This document shows, one piece after another, positions 40,642 through 50,878 of a stretch of 64,000 nt of DNA (positions are counted from its first letter, which is position 1; every line of letters begins with the position of its first letter). A program made the position numbers and the translations under genes. The stretch is from Planktophila sp965267775 (GTDB taxonomy: Bacteria; Actinomycetota; Actinomycetes; Nanopelagicales; Nanopelagicaceae): NCBI GenBank assembly GCA_965267775.1, contig OZ254140.1, positions 1,240,001 through 1,304,000 of the forward strand. Direction: 5' to 3'. The notes under the pieces are model-generated. The model ran no database searches. It saw nothing but the letters and a program-made list of their open reading frames with translations, and was not told the DNA's origin.

Positions 40642-42158
40642 TAGCGAAGGAATACAGCGGTAGAGGCGATGAAGTTGATCAACGGCGCGGGGAAGATTCC
40701 AAGTACCAATGTGACCACTGCAGAGATTGCAATAGTTGTTGAAGTCAGCGCAGAAGGAATAACAACGCTTGTTCCATCTTCAACTGGATCCTTAAAGAAC
40801 ATCAAGACGATTACGCGGATATAGAAGAAGGCTGCAATCGCTGATGAGAGAACACCGGCGATAAGAGTTGCAAGGCTGCCTGATTGATATGCCGCTGAGA
40901 AGATTGAGAACTTTCCAATAAATCCTGAAGTCATCGGAATTCCAGCAAATGCGAGTAGGAAGAATGCAAATGTTCCTGCAACAAGTGGAGAGCGCTTTCC
41001 AAGACCGCTCCAGCGGTTGAGGTCTGTCACTTCACCAGCTGAGTCGCGCACCAAAGTCACGATTGCAAAGCCACCTACTGTGGCTACGCCATATGCAAAG
41101 AGATAGAAGATTGAAGCATCGAGGCCTGACTTGCTCAGCGCAATAACACCGGCAAGTAAGAATCCTGCATGCGCGATAGATGAGTAAGCCAACATGCGCT
41201 TAACATCCTTCTGCGCGATTGCAACGAGAGATCCAAAGAGCATTGTTGCGATTGCAATAAGGATGACTGCTGGGCGCCACTGCCATTCTGCGTTAGCAAA
41301 AGCGACGTAGAAGATACGAAGAATTGCGCCAAATGCTGCAACCTTTGTAGCTGCTGCCATAAATGCAGTAACTGGAGTTGGAGCACCCTGATAAACATCT
41401 GGTGACCATGCATGGAATGGGAATGCGCCGACCTTGAAGAGGAGGCCGACTGAGACAAATGCGATTCCGAGCAAGAGGAATACATCGTTTCCTGAGCCAC
41501 CGGTTACCGCTGCCTGAATTCCTGCGAAAGTTACTGATGATGAGTATCCATAGAGGAATGCTTCACCAAAGAGGAAGAATGCTGATGAGAATGCGCCGAG
41601 CAAGAAGTACTTAAGGGCTGCTTCTTGTGATGCCAGGCGGCGGTAACGTGAGAGACCGGCCATCAAGTAGAGAGGCAGCGACAACATTTCGAGCGCCACA
41701 AAGAGAGTGATCAGATCGCTTGCGAGTGGAAAGAGGAGCATTCCTGCTACTGCAAAGAGAGTGAGCGGAAAGACCTCTGTTGTGCGAACGCGAGCTTGGT
41801 GAGCTTGGCGCTCCTCCAAAGAACCAGGAACAGCAGCTGCTGCTGATGTGAAGTTATCTTGATCTGCAATGAGGAAGAGCGAGATGAGTGCAATCACAAG
41901 GATTGAGGCCATCAATAGGACGCCTGCTCCATCAAATGTCAGTGATGACATTGCAGCAGTTGTTGATCCTTCATGTCGTACTCGCATCAATTGGGCGAAT
42001 GCAATCACGATAGTGGCAACTGCAACGAAGAGCTGGGCTGTTGCACGGACGCTGCTACGAGCGAAAGCCTCAATAAGTACACCGACAAGTGCGCCAGCTA
42101 GAACGATGAGAATTGGCGCAAGGAGCGCATATTCAAGTACGGGAGCTGTAAATGTCAT
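40641..42158 (-). CDS. nuoN: NADH-quinone oxidoreductase subunit N
   Basis: 505 residues, antiporter-like proton channel subunit with about 14 transmembrane helices (LMAGLSRYRRLASQEAALKYF, FKVGAFPFHAWSPDVYQGAPTPVTAFMA, and MLAYSSIAHAGF). It begins right after the nuoM stop with no gap and overlaps the prenyl synthase start by one base. Last nuo gene of the 14-gene operon. Confidence 0.95.
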   Translation of the reverse strand: MTFTAPVLEYALLAPILIVLAGALVGVLIEAFARSSVRATAQLFVAVATIVIAFAQLMRVRHEGSTTAAMSSLTFDGAGVLLMASILVIALISLFLIADQDNFTSAAAAVPGSLEERQAHQARVRTTEVFPLTLFAVAGMLLFPLASDLITLFVALEMLSLPLYLMAGLSRYRRLASQEAALKYFLLGAFSSAFFLFGEAFLYGYSSSVTFAGIQAAVTGGSGNDVFLLLGIAFVSVGLLFKVGAFPFHAWSPDVYQGAPTPVTAFMAAATKVAAFGAILRIFYVAFANAEWQWRPAVILIAIATMLFGSLVAIAQKDVKRMLAYSSIAHAGFLLAGVIALSKSGLDASIFYLFAYGVATVGGFAIVTLVRDSAGEVTDLNRWSGLGKRSPLVAGTFAFFLLAFAGIPMTSGFIGKFSIFSAAYQSGSLATLIAGVLSSAIAAFFYIRVIVLMFFKDPVEDGTSVVIPSALTSTTIAISAVVTLVLGIFPAPLINFIASTAVFLR

Positions 42159-43676
42159 TTACTTACCTGCAATCTCTGTTGGAGCTGGATCGGTAAACCC
42201 TGCACTCTCAATGACATGAGCCGATGCTGGATTAATAATGTTCAGTAGCGGTGATGGATAGAAGCCAAAGGCGACAATCACTGCAACTACTGGTGCGATG
42301 GCAATTTTCTCGCGGAGATTGAGATCTGGAAGGTTCTCATTTCCGGGAGTTGTTGGGCCATGGAGAGTGCGCTGCACTGGAATCAAGATGTACAAGGCAG
42401 CAAGGACGATTCCGATAGTCGCAATAACTGCTGCTACTGGGTAGCGAGTGTATGTACCGACAAGAACCAAGAACTCTGAGACGAAGCTTGAGAGGCCAGG
42501 AAGGGCCAATGAAGACATTCCGGCGATAAAGAACATCCACGCCATCACAGGTGTCACGCGCTGCAAACCACCGAAGTCAGCAATCGTTGAAGATCCGCGA
42601 CGAGCGATCATCCAACCACCAACGATAAAGAGGGCAGCCGTTGAGAAGCCGTGATTAAACATGTAGAGGGTTGCACCTGAGTGGCCCTGTGTAGTCATCG
42701 CAAAGATTCCCATAGTGATAAATCCGAAGTGAGAGATCGATGTGTATGCAATCAAGCGCTTTAAATCAGTTGCGCGAATTGCCAGGAATGCGCCGTAGAT
42801 AATGGAGATCACTGAAAGCACGATAATTACAGGAGTAAATGTCTTACTTGCATCTGGGAAGATTGTGATACAGAAACGGATCATTCCGAATGTACCGACC
42901 TTATCGAGAACACCGAGCAAGAGAACTGAAGTTCCTGGAGTACCCGCCTTTGCTGCATCTGGAAGCCAGGTGTGAAGTGGCCACAATGGCGCCTTAATTG
43001 CGAAGGCGATAAAGAAGCCTAGGAACAAGAGGTTCTGAGTTGTAGAGCTCATGACCGTATGAAGATCTGCAAGTTCGGTGATATCAAAGCTTGCATAGCC
43101 TGCACCACTTGATACGACATAAATTCCGATGATTGATGCGAGCATCAAGAGGCCACCGAAGAGGCTGTAGAGAAGGAACTTCACAGCAGCTGCTGCGCGC
43201 TCCCCCGAACCGTAGCCACCGATAAGGAAGTAAACCGGGATCAACATCGCTTCGAAGATGACATAGAACAAGAAAACATCTGTCGCAGCAAAGACGCCGA
43301 TCATCATCGTCTCAAGTACGAGGATAAGAATGTAGAAGACCTTTGCAGACCAACGTCCGCCCTCTGACTCATTCCAGCCAGCAAGAATCACAATTGGGGT
43401 AAGAAGTACTGACATCAAAATCAGGACAAGTGCGAGTCCATCCACACCGACTGAGAAGTTGATTGCAAATGAAGGGATCCACTCGTTCTTCTGAACGAAT
43501 TGAAGAGCAGTGTCATTGGCAACAAACTTTGTGGCGATATAGATGCCGAAGATTGCCGTGAGGAGCGTTGTTCCTAGCGCTGCCTGCTTGATGCGAAGCA
43601 CATTACTGCTTGGAAGAACTCCAACGAGGAGTGCGCCAAGGAGTGGCAGTAGACCGAGTGTGACTAGTGAACTCAT
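42159..43676 (-). CDS. nuoM: NADH-quinone oxidoreductase subunit M
   Basis: 505 residues, membrane proton-pumping subunit. Seen: the glutamate in VIFEAMLIPVYFLIGGYG, KAPLWPLHTWLPDAAKAGTPGTSVLL with its channel lysine/histidine, and RLIAYTSISHFGF. The start overlaps nuoL by 4 bases. Part of the distal membrane arm of complex I. Confidence 0.96.
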   Translation of the reverse strand: MSSLVTLGLLPLLGALLVGVLPSSNVLRIKQAALGTTLLTAIFGIYIATKFVANDTALQFVQKNEWIPSFAINFSVGVDGLALVLILMSVLLTPIVILAGWNESEGGRWSAKVFYILILVLETMMIGVFAATDVFLFYVIFEAMLIPVYFLIGGYGSGERAAAAVKFLLYSLFGGLLMLASIIGIYVVSSGAGYASFDITELADLHTVMSSTTQNLLFLGFFIAFAIKAPLWPLHTWLPDAAKAGTPGTSVLLLGVLDKVGTFGMIRFCITIFPDASKTFTPVIIVLSVISIIYGAFLAIRATDLKRLIAYTSISHFGFITMGIFAMTTQGHSGATLYMFNHGFSTAALFIVGGWMIARRGSSTIADFGGLQRVTPVMAWMFFIAGMSSLALPGLSSFVSEFLVLVGTYTRYPVAAVIATIGIVLAALYILIPVQRTLHGPTTPGNENLPDLNLREKIAIAPVVAVIVAFGFYPSPLLNIINPASAHVIESAGFTDPAPTEIAGK

Positions 43677-45565
43677 TGTGTGACCACCCAGATTCCAGCG
43701 ATCAAGACGACCGCACCGATGAGAATGAAAGCTGCATAGCTTCGAGCAAAACCAGTCTGGCTTCTGCGAAGAATTGATCCAGAACTAGTTGCGAGGCGAC
43801 CTATGCCACGTACTGCTCCATCAACAACACTCTCATCAGCCTTCTGAGCGAGCTCAGTGAGCGCAATACCTGGACGCATAAAGACGGCCTCGTTAAAGGA
43901 GTCCTGGCCAAGATCATTTCGCACAAAGCGAGTAAGTCCTGAAACATCTTCTGGAGCAACTGCTGCAACATCAGCAAATTGATACTTCATCAGCGCGATT
44001 GCAACGCCGATGACGACAGCTGTCAGCGCAAGACCTGAGACAACAATCGGAGCTAAGAACTCTTCATGCTCGCCTTCATGGCCACCAACGATTGGTTCGA
44101 GCCAATTAACGAGGGCATGTCCGCGAGTAAAGAGGAAACCAGATGCAATTGAACCGAAGGAGAGAATTGCAATAGGAATCCACATCAAAGCTGGTGATTC
44201 GTGTGGGTGAGCATCATCATCCCAGCGAGCCTTACTTGTGAAGGTAAGAATCATTACGCGAGACATATAGAACGCTGTGATTGCTGCACCGAGAAGAGCT
44301 GCACCGCCGAGGAGAATTCCCTTGAGGCCGCCTGCATTAAACGCAGTCTCAATAATCGCATCCTTTGAGTAGAAACCAGCAAATGGTGGAACGCCGATAA
44401 TTGCAAGGTAACCAAATCCAAATGTCACGAAAGTGATTGGCATGAACTTACGAAGATTTCCAAACTTTCGCATATTCACTTCATCGTTCATTCCGTGCAT
44501 TACAGAACCTGCACCGAGGAACATGCTCGCTTTGAAGAATCCATGTGTCAGCAAGTGCATGATTGCAAATGCATATCCAACAGGGCCAAGGCCAGCTGCA
44601 AGAATCATGTAACCGATCTGAGACATCGTTGATGCTGCGAGAGCCTTCTTAATGTCATCCTTTGCAGTACCGATGAGGGCACCGAAGATCAATGTAATTG
44701 CACCGACAATCACAACAACGAGCTGAGCAGTTGGTGCGAGATCGAAGATGAAGTGTGAACGGACGATGAGGTAAACGCCTGCAGTAACCATTGTCGCTGC
44801 GTGAATAAGGGCTGAAACCGGCGTTGGGCCAGCCATTGCATCGCCGAGCCATGCCTGCAATGGGAACTGAGCTGACTTACCGGCAGCAGCTACAACGAGC
44901 ATGATTCCAATAGCTGTGAGAGCCGCTTCAGATGCACGAGGTGCAACATCTGCAATCCCTGCAAATGTTGTTGTTCCAAGCGTTGCAAAGGCGATCATGA
45001 TGGCAAATGAGAGACCCATATCGCCGACGCGGTTCATAACAAATGCCTTCTTAGAGGCAGTTGCATAGGCAGGCTTCTGATTCCAGAAACCAATCAAGAG
45101 ATATGAGGCAAGGCCCACACCTTCCCAACCGACATAGAGGTTGAGGTAAGAGTTACCGAGAACGAGCAGAAGCATCGCTGCAATAAAGAGGTTGAGGTAT
45201 GCAAAGAAGCGACGACGGTTCTCATCATGCTCCATGTAAGAGATGGAGTAGATATGAATCAAAGTACCTACACCTGTAATAAGAAGTACGAAACAGATGG
45301 AGAGCTGATCCAGCAAGAGAGCTGCATCGATATTGAAATCACCCACTGCAATCCATGAGAAGAGCTTCTGAGTTACTGCGCGCTCTTCTGTTGGGCGTCC
45401 GAGCATCTGTGAGAGTTGGTAGAGGCCAACACCGAATGAGCTTGCAGACATCGCTGTTGCGAGGAAGTGTCCCCACTTATCTGTGCGACGTCCTCCTAAG
45501 AGAAGCGCGGCAGCGCCAAAGAGAGGCAGTGCGATCAAATATACGAGTGATGATGAAGTGCTCAT
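43673..45565 (-). CDS. nuoL: NADH-quinone oxidoreductase subunit L
   Basis: 630 residues, the most distal antiporter-like subunit. Visible: LYVGWEGVGLASYLLIGFW, AGKSAQFPLQAWLGDAMAGPTPVSALIHAATMVTAGVYL, the lysine of KKALAASTMSQIGYM, and GVPPFAGFYSKD. The C-terminal part includes the long lateral helix region. It is followed by nuoM (ATGA-type overlap). Confidence 0.96.
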   Translation of the reverse strand: MSTSSSLVYLIALPLFGAAALLLGGRRTDKWGHFLATAMSASSFGVGLYQLSQMLGRPTEERAVTQKLFSWIAVGDFNIDAALLLDQLSICFVLLITGVGTLIHIYSISYMEHDENRRRFFAYLNLFIAAMLLLVLGNSYLNLYVGWEGVGLASYLLIGFWNQKPAYATASKKAFVMNRVGDMGLSFAIMIAFATLGTTTFAGIADVAPRASEAALTAIGIMLVVAAAGKSAQFPLQAWLGDAMAGPTPVSALIHAATMVTAGVYLIVRSHFIFDLAPTAQLVVVIVGAITLIFGALIGTAKDDIKKALAASTMSQIGYMILAAGLGPVGYAFAIMHLLTHGFFKASMFLGAGSVMHGMNDEVNMRKFGNLRKFMPITFVTFGFGYLAIIGVPPFAGFYSKDAIIETAFNAGGLKGILLGGAALLGAAITAFYMSRVMILTFTSKARWDDDAHPHESPALMWIPIAILSFGSIASGFLFTRGHALVNWLEPIVGGHEGEHEEFLAPIVVSGLALTAVVIGVAIALMKYQFADVAAVAPEDVSGLTRFVRNDLGQDSFNEAVFMRPGIALTELAQKADESVVDGAVRGIGRLATSSGSILRRSQTGFARSYAAFILIGAVVLIAGIWVVTQ

Positions 45566-45567
45566 GG

Positions 45568-45867
45568 TTATCGCTTCAACAAACTAGCATCGTCGACAGA
45601 TGCTGAACGGCGTGAGCGATAAATCGTCACGATGATGGCTAGACCGACTACAACTTCACATGCTGCAACAACCATGGTGAAGAAGGCTGTGACCTGTCCA
45701 TCCAAAGTTCCGTTGATGCGCGAGAAGGTAACAAATGCGAGGTTTGCAGCGTTGAGCATCAACTCGACGCACATAAAGACAACGATTGCATTGCGGCGAA
45801 CAACAACGCCGACCGCTCCAATTGTAAAGAGCAGCCCTGCAACGTAGAGGTAGTTATAGGGATTCAT
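45568..45867 (-). CDS. nuoK: NADH-quinone oxidoreductase subunit K
   Basis: 99 residues with three transmembrane helices and the conserved glutamates in VFMCVELMLNAANLAFV and AACEVVVGLAIIVTIYR that line the E-channel. One-base overlap with nuoJ and a 2-base gap to nuoL. Confidence 0.96.
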   Translation of the reverse strand: MNPYNYLYVAGLLFTIGAVGVVVRRNAIVVFMCVELMLNAANLAFVTFSRINGTLDGQVTAFFTMVVAACEVVVGLAIIVTIYRSRRSASVDDASLLKR

Positions 45868-46634
45868 TACTTCTCCTCCACGACTGTTGTATCGACAACA
45901 TCAAGTTGGAATGGCGCTGACTCGAGCATGTCGCCGCGAGCCTTCAAAGTTGCTGAGATTGATGTTGGTGCAGGTGATCCATCTGGAAGAAGCGCTGGAA
46001 CATCGACTGCGTTGTGGCGGGCAAAGACGCCTGGGCCAGGAAGACCGGCAGCGCTTGAAAGTGAGCCGGTACGGAAACGTGCAATTGAACTCTCGCGCTG
46101 AGTTGGGCGCTCGACAGTGCGCTGATGATGCGCAAGAACCATCGCACCGAGTGCTGCAGTAATAAGGAGAGCTGAGACAACTTCAAAAGGCCACACAAAA
46201 TCAGAGAAGAGCAGTTGAGCAAGTGATTGAACATTGCCAGCTGAGTTTGCTTCTGTCAGTCCAATAGCTGGATGGCCAAGTGTTGCGCGACCAATCAAAG
46301 ATGCAAGAAGTCCGCCGAAGCCAACTGCTGCGGTAATCGCAATCGGACGAAGACCGGGGATTGTCTCTTTAAGAGAATCTGAAGAATCAACGCCGACGAG
46401 CATCAAGATAAAGAGGAAGAGCATCATTACAGCGCCGGTGTATACGACGATCTGAACGATTCCTAAGAAGAGCGCATCTTGAGCGATGTAGAAGATAGCA
46501 AGTGTGATCATGACCCATGCAAGTAAGAGAGCCGAGTGAACTGCCTTCTTCACAAGCAACATTCCAAGTGCTGCGATAACAGCGATTGGAGCGAGGATCC
46601 AGAACATTACTGCCTCTGGAGTCTGGATAATCAT
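45867..46634 (-). CDS. nuoJ: NADH-quinone oxidoreductase subunit J
   Basis: 255 residues. The first 170 hold five transmembrane helices with the conserved YTGAVMMLFLFILMLVG segment. The remaining ~85 residues form a polar tail typical of actinobacterial NuoJ (long compared with E. coli). One-base overlaps with nuoI and nuoK. Confidence 0.95.
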   Translation of the reverse strand: MIIQTPEAVMFWILAPIAVIAALGMLLVKKAVHSALLLAWVMITLAIFYIAQDALFLGIVQIVVYTGAVMMLFLFILMLVGVDSSDSLKETIPGLRPIAITAAVGFGGLLASLIGRATLGHPAIGLTEANSAGNVQSLAQLLFSDFVWPFEVVSALLITAALGAMVLAHHQRTVERPTQRESSIARFRTGSLSSAAGLPGPGVFARHNAVDVPALLPDGSPAPTSISATLKARGDMLESAPFQLDVVDTTVVEEK

Positions 46635-47278
46635 TACTTCGCCTCCCCCACGCTAGCTGATCCCTGAATGGGTCCCTGTGATGGATCTGCTGACTTCACT
46701 TCACCACGGTAATAATTGTTCTCATCCATTCCTGGATACATTGGGTGTGGTGGCATCACCATTCCTGCGCGAAGTGGCGCGAGGAGATCTTCCTTCTCGA
46801 AGATCAACTTCTCACGAGAATCATCAGCAAGTTCATACTCATTTGTCATTGTGAGTGCACGTGTTGGACATGCTTCAACGCAGAGACCACAGAAGATGCA
46901 GCGGAGATAGTTAATTTGATAGACCGCACCGTGGCGCTCTCCTGGTGAGACCTGATTGCCTGGTGTGTTATTTCCACCTTCAACATAGATTGCATCCGCT
47001 GGACATGCCCATGCGCAGAGTTCGCAACCGATGCACTTCTCAAGACCGTCTGGGTGGCGGTTGAGTTGGTGGCGACCATGGAAACGCTCTTCTGTAGGCG
47101 CCTTTACATCTGGATATTGAACGCTGAGGTTCTTCTTAAACATTGTCTTGAAAGTGACCCAGAATCCAAGTGATTGCTTACCGAGAGATGCTGGTCCTGG
47201 CTGTTCAACTTCAACATAAGAGACATCGTTGATGTCCTTCGCTGCACCTGACTTCTTTGGCTCTAATGAATTACTCAT
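46634..47278 (-). CDS. nuoI: NADH-quinone oxidoreductase subunit I
   Basis: 214 residues from the ATG at 47278 (MSNSLEPKKS); the longer frame reads into nuoH and is rejected. Two 4Fe-4S motifs, CIGCELCAWACPADA and CIFCGLCVEACPTRA, carry clusters N6a and N6b to NuoB. The start lies inside the last codons of nuoH (8-base overlap). Confidence 0.96.
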   Translation of the reverse strand: MSNSLEPKKSGAAKDINDVSYVEVEQPGPASLGKQSLGFWVTFKTMFKKNLSVQYPDVKAPTEERFHGRHQLNRHPDGLEKCIGCELCAWACPADAIYVEGGNNTPGNQVSPGERHGAVYQINYLRCIFCGLCVEACPTRALTMTNEYELADDSREKLIFEKEDLLAPLRAGMVMPPHPMYPGMDENNYYRGEVKSADPSQGPIQGSASVGEAK

Positions 47279-48521
47279 GTGCTTCTCCTGAAGTGTGTGC
47301 CTTTGCTGATGCATTGAAAGATGAAACGCCTGGAAGTTGTGGCAATGGGAAATCTGGCGCTTCGCCAACTGGCTGTGGCTTGCGAGCCTCACTCTTTGAC
47401 TTCTCAAAGAGTGAAGAGATTGCCATCACGATAATGACGACGCCAAGAGCGAATGCGAGAGCAACTGTGCGTGATGCACCGTTCTGCTGAATCACGCGAA
47501 GTGATGCGACGATCAAAATCCAGATGAGTGAAACTGGAATAAGAACCTTCCAGCCGAACTTCATAAATTGGTCATAGCGAAGACGTGGCAGTGATGCACG
47601 GAGCCACATGAAGATAAAGAAGAAGAAGTTCACCTTGAGGAAGAACCAGATGATGACAAACCAACCACCGAGCCAGCCTTCAGTAAATCCAAGGCCTGGA
47701 AGTGCGTGGTAACCACCAAGGAAGAGGGTTGTTGCGAGAGCAGAAACCGCGATGATGTTGACGTACTCTGCCAAGAAGAAGAGTGCGAACTTCAGTGACG
47801 AGTACTCGGTGTGGAATCCACCAACGAGCTCACCTTCTGCCTCTGCCAAGTCGAATGGTGCACGGTTTGTCTCACCAACCATTGAGATCACATAGATTAC
47901 AAATGATGGGAAGAGGACGATGACATTCCAGATGTGTCCATGTTGTGAAGCGACGATATCTGAGGTCGACATAGAACCTGCATAGATAAAGACTGCAACG
48001 AGTGAAAGTCCCATCGCAACTTCATAAGAGATGACCTGCGCACTTGAGCGAAGACCACCGAGAAGTGGATAGGTAGATCCTGAAGACCACCCTGCAAGAA
48101 CAACACCATAAACACCGATTGATGTAACAGCCAAGATGTAGAGGACTCCGACTGGAAGATCAGTGAGTTGCATCGCTGTCTTATGACCGAAGAGTGTGAC
48201 CACTCCTGTCATTGGGATAACTGCGAAAGACATGAAGCACATTGCTGCGGCGATAATTGGAGCAGCGATAAAAACGATCTTATCTGCCGCGGCAGGAATG
48301 ATGTCTTCCTTAAGAGCGAGCTTGACGCCATCAGAGAGTGATTGAAGAAGTCCAAATGGGCCAACGCGGTTAGGGCCGGTGCGCTGCTGCATCTTTGCTA
48401 AGACGCGACGTTCGGTCCAGACAGCCATCAAAGTCGCGACTACGCAGATTGCAAAGACAAGGACTGCCTTTACTGCGACGAGCCATCCTGGATCTTGCCC
48501 GAGAAGCTGAGCTGTTGTCAT
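47271..48521 (-). CDS. nuoH: NADH-quinone oxidoreductase subunit H
   Basis: 416 residues, eight or more transmembrane helices forming part of the quinone chamber. Typical segments: MQQRTGPNRVGPFGLLQSLSDG, GETNRAPFDLAEAEGELVGGFHTEYS and LRASLPRLRYDQFM. A C-terminal hydrophilic tail of about 40 residues is longer than in E. coli. Overlaps nuoG by 4 bases. Confidence 0.96.
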   Translation of the reverse strand: MTTAQLLGQDPGWLVAVKAVLVFAICVVATLMAVWTERRVLAKMQQRTGPNRVGPFGLLQSLSDGVKLALKEDIIPAAADKIVFIAAPIIAAAMCFMSFAVIPMTGVVTLFGHKTAMQLTDLPVGVLYILAVTSIGVYGVVLAGWSSGSTYPLLGGLRSSAQVISYEVAMGLSLVAVFIYAGSMSTSDIVASQHGHIWNVIVLFPSFVIYVISMVGETNRAPFDLAEAEGELVGGFHTEYSSLKFALFFLAEYVNIIAVSALATTLFLGGYHALPGLGFTEGWLGGWFVIIWFFLKVNFFFFIFMWLRASLPRLRYDQFMKFGWKVLIPVSLIWILIVASLRVIQQNGASRTVALAFALGVVIIVMAISSLFEKSKSEARKPQPVGEAPDFPLPQLPGVSSFNASAKAHTSGEAHE

Positions 48522-50878
48522 GCCTTCACCACCGTTACTAGTTCGCCGTGAACCGCATTGAGAGCGGTAAGTGCTTGAGAACCAAATGAATTACGTGGAA
48601 TCCAGATTGCATCATCGTGAATATCTTCAACGAGAACTGGCAATGTGATTGAACCGTGTTCGTTCGAGATGCGAACCTGATCACCAGTGAGAACACCAGC
48701 GGCAGATGCACGCTTTTCAGAGATCACAGCGACTGTCTGGCGACGTGTGCCAGCCAAGTTATCTTCACCGCGCTGCATTGTTCCCATATCGAGCAAGCGA
48801 CGCCAAGAAGTTAATACCGCTTGATCGCCTGATGCAGAAGGTGCGCTACCTGCAGCTATCGGTGTGAATGGAGCACGAGCGCCATCCCACTTACCGAGCT
48901 GTGCGATTTCGCGCGCCGCAGCTGAAACAGTTCCAAGCATGATTGATTCGCCCATCGCATCAGCAAGTGCTGACAAGATACGTACATCGCTACGGTTGAG
49001 TGACTCTGAGACCGCTGCATCGAATGAACGTGCGCGACCTTCCCAGTTAAGGAATGAGCCAGACTTTTCAGTAACTGCCGCAACTGGAAGAACAACATCG
49101 GCAACTTGAGTCACTGATGATTCAGCGATTTCAAGTGAGACTACGAAACTCTTCTTCAGCACATCGAGGGCCTTGCGGCTATTGAGTAAGTCGTATGCAT
49201 CAACGCCACCGACGACAACTGAATCGAGTTCATCGTTGCCAAGAGCTTCGATAATCTGATGTGTTGTGCGACCAGGCGTTGCAGGAAGTGAATCAACGCC
49301 CCATGCAGCTGCGATATCGACGCGAGCTGCAGAATCTGCAACTGGGCGACCGCCGGGAAGAAGTGTTGGGAGCGCGCCAGCCTCAAGTGCTCCACGCTCA
49401 CCTGCGCGACGTGGAATCCATGCAAGCTTCGCACCGCTCTTCTCAGCAAGTGCCGTAGCAGCAGAGAGAAGTCCAGCAGATTCAGATGCACGCTCACCTA
49501 CGAGAATTACTGACTTTGCAGTCAGAGTTACACCAGCAACTGCAGCAGCTTCTGCACCCGGTGCAACCTTGATGAACTCTGCTGAGAGCTTATCCATTGC
49601 AATAGAACCCTTTGTCGCCACTGATGTGACCTTGAGTCCGCGCTTCTTAAAGTTCTTATTGAGGCGGAGGAAGACGATTGGTGATTCTTCTTCTGGCTCA
49701 AAAGCAACGAGGAGAACGTGATCTGCAGAATCGATATCGCTGTAATGAACGTCGAACTTACCTGCAACCTGAGCTGCAAGGAATTCGCCTTCTTCCTTAC
49801 CTGATACACGTGCACGGAAATCAATATCGTTTGTCTTCAACGCGATACGTGCAAACTTTGAATAACCATATGCATCTTCTGTTGTGACGCGACCACCTGT
49901 AAGGACTGCTGCGCGCTTGCCCTTGAGACCTGCTGCAGCTGCAGCGAGTGCCTCTGGCCATGATGCTTCAACGAGAATGCCTTCTGCGTTACGAACGAGT
50001 GGCTGGGTAAGACGATCAGTTGAAGTCACATACTTAAATGCCCAACGACCCTTATCGCAGTTCCACTCTTCATTAACTGCTGCATCATCTCCTGCGAGGC
50101 GACGAAGTGTCTTACCGCGACGAACATCGGTGCGCATATCGCAACCTGATGCACAGTGCTCACATGCAGATGGAGTTGAAACCAAGTCGAATGGACGTGC
50201 ACGGAATCGGTATGAAGCACCTGTGAGCGCACCCACTGGACAGATCTGAACAGTGTTACCTGAGAAGTAAGAGTTAAATGGATCGTTTTCGTAGATACCA
50301 ACCTGCTGCAACGCACCGCGGTGGTTGAGAGTAATAAATGGATCTGAAGCGATCTGATTTGAGAAACGAGTACAGCGTGCACAGAGAACGCAACGTTCGC
50401 GATCGAGCAATACCTGTGAAGAGATATTGATTGGCTTCTCAAATGTGCGCTTGTAGCCAGTTAAACGCGACTCTGCATTTCCATTGCTCATCGCCTGGTT
50501 CTGCAATGGACACTCGCCACCCTTATCGCAGACTGGGCAATCAAGTGGGTGGTTACCAAGGAGAAGCTCCATCACGCCCTTCTGCGCCTTATCTGCAACA
50601 GGTGATGTGAGCTGAGTCTTTACGATCATATTTGGCTCAACAGGAATCGTGCATGATGCCTGTGGCTTTGGAAATGCACGGCCGTTGATCTCAACATCGA
50701 CGAGACATTGACGACAAGCACCCACTGGATCAAGAAGTGGGTGATCACAGAAACGTGGAATCTGAATTCCGAGCTTCTCTGCTGCACGAATAATGAGCGT
50801 GCCCTTTGGCACTGTTACTTCAAAGCCGTCAATGACGACTGTGATCATCTCAACTGCAACTACTTCTTGAGTGGTCAT
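48518..50878 (-). CDS. nuoG: NADH-quinone oxidoreductase subunit G
   Basis: 786 residues. The N-terminal 2Fe-2S ferredoxin domain (CDHPLLDPVGACRQCLVD), a cysteine-rich His-containing cluster site (CPVCDKGGECPLQ) and two further Cys groups (CVLCARCTRF, ICPVGAL) are followed by a molybdopterin-oxidoreductase-like domain with CEHCASGCDMRTD. It carries electrons from NuoF toward NuoI. One-base overlap with nuoF. Confidence 0.95.
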   Translation of the reverse strand: MTTQEVVAVEMITVVIDGFEVTVPKGTLIIRAAEKLGIQIPRFCDHPLLDPVGACRQCLVDVEINGRAFPKPQASCTIPVEPNMIVKTQLTSPVADKAQKGVMELLLGNHPLDCPVCDKGGECPLQNQAMSNGNAESRLTGYKRTFEKPINISSQVLLDRERCVLCARCTRFSNQIASDPFITLNHRGALQQVGIYENDPFNSYFSGNTVQICPVGALTGASYRFRARPFDLVSTPSACEHCASGCDMRTDVRRGKTLRRLAGDDAAVNEEWNCDKGRWAFKYVTSTDRLTQPLVRNAEGILVEASWPEALAAAAAGLKGKRAAVLTGGRVTTEDAYGYSKFARIALKTNDIDFRARVSGKEEGEFLAAQVAGKFDVHYSDIDSADHVLLVAFEPEEESPIVFLRLNKNFKKRGLKVTSVATKGSIAMDKLSAEFIKVAPGAEAAAVAGVTLTAKSVILVGERASESAGLLSAATALAEKSGAKLAWIPRRAGERGALEAGALPTLLPGGRPVADSAARVDIAAAWGVDSLPATPGRTTHQIIEALGNDELDSVVVGGVDAYDLLNSRKALDVLKKSFVVSLEIAESSVTQVADVVLPVAAVTEKSGSFLNWEGRARSFDAAVSESLNRSDVRILSALADAMGESIMLGTVSAAAREIAQLGKWDGARAPFTPIAAGSAPSASGDQAVLTSWRRLLDMGTMQRGEDNLAGTRRQTVAVISEKRASAAGVLTGDQVRISNEHGSITLPVLVEDIHDDAIWIPRNSFGSQALTALNAVHGELVTVVKA

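Noticed and set aside
47279..47407. Longer nuoI start within nuoH
   Set aside because: The extra residues are out-of-frame nuoH sequence; the ATG at 47278 gives the usual NuoI beginning.
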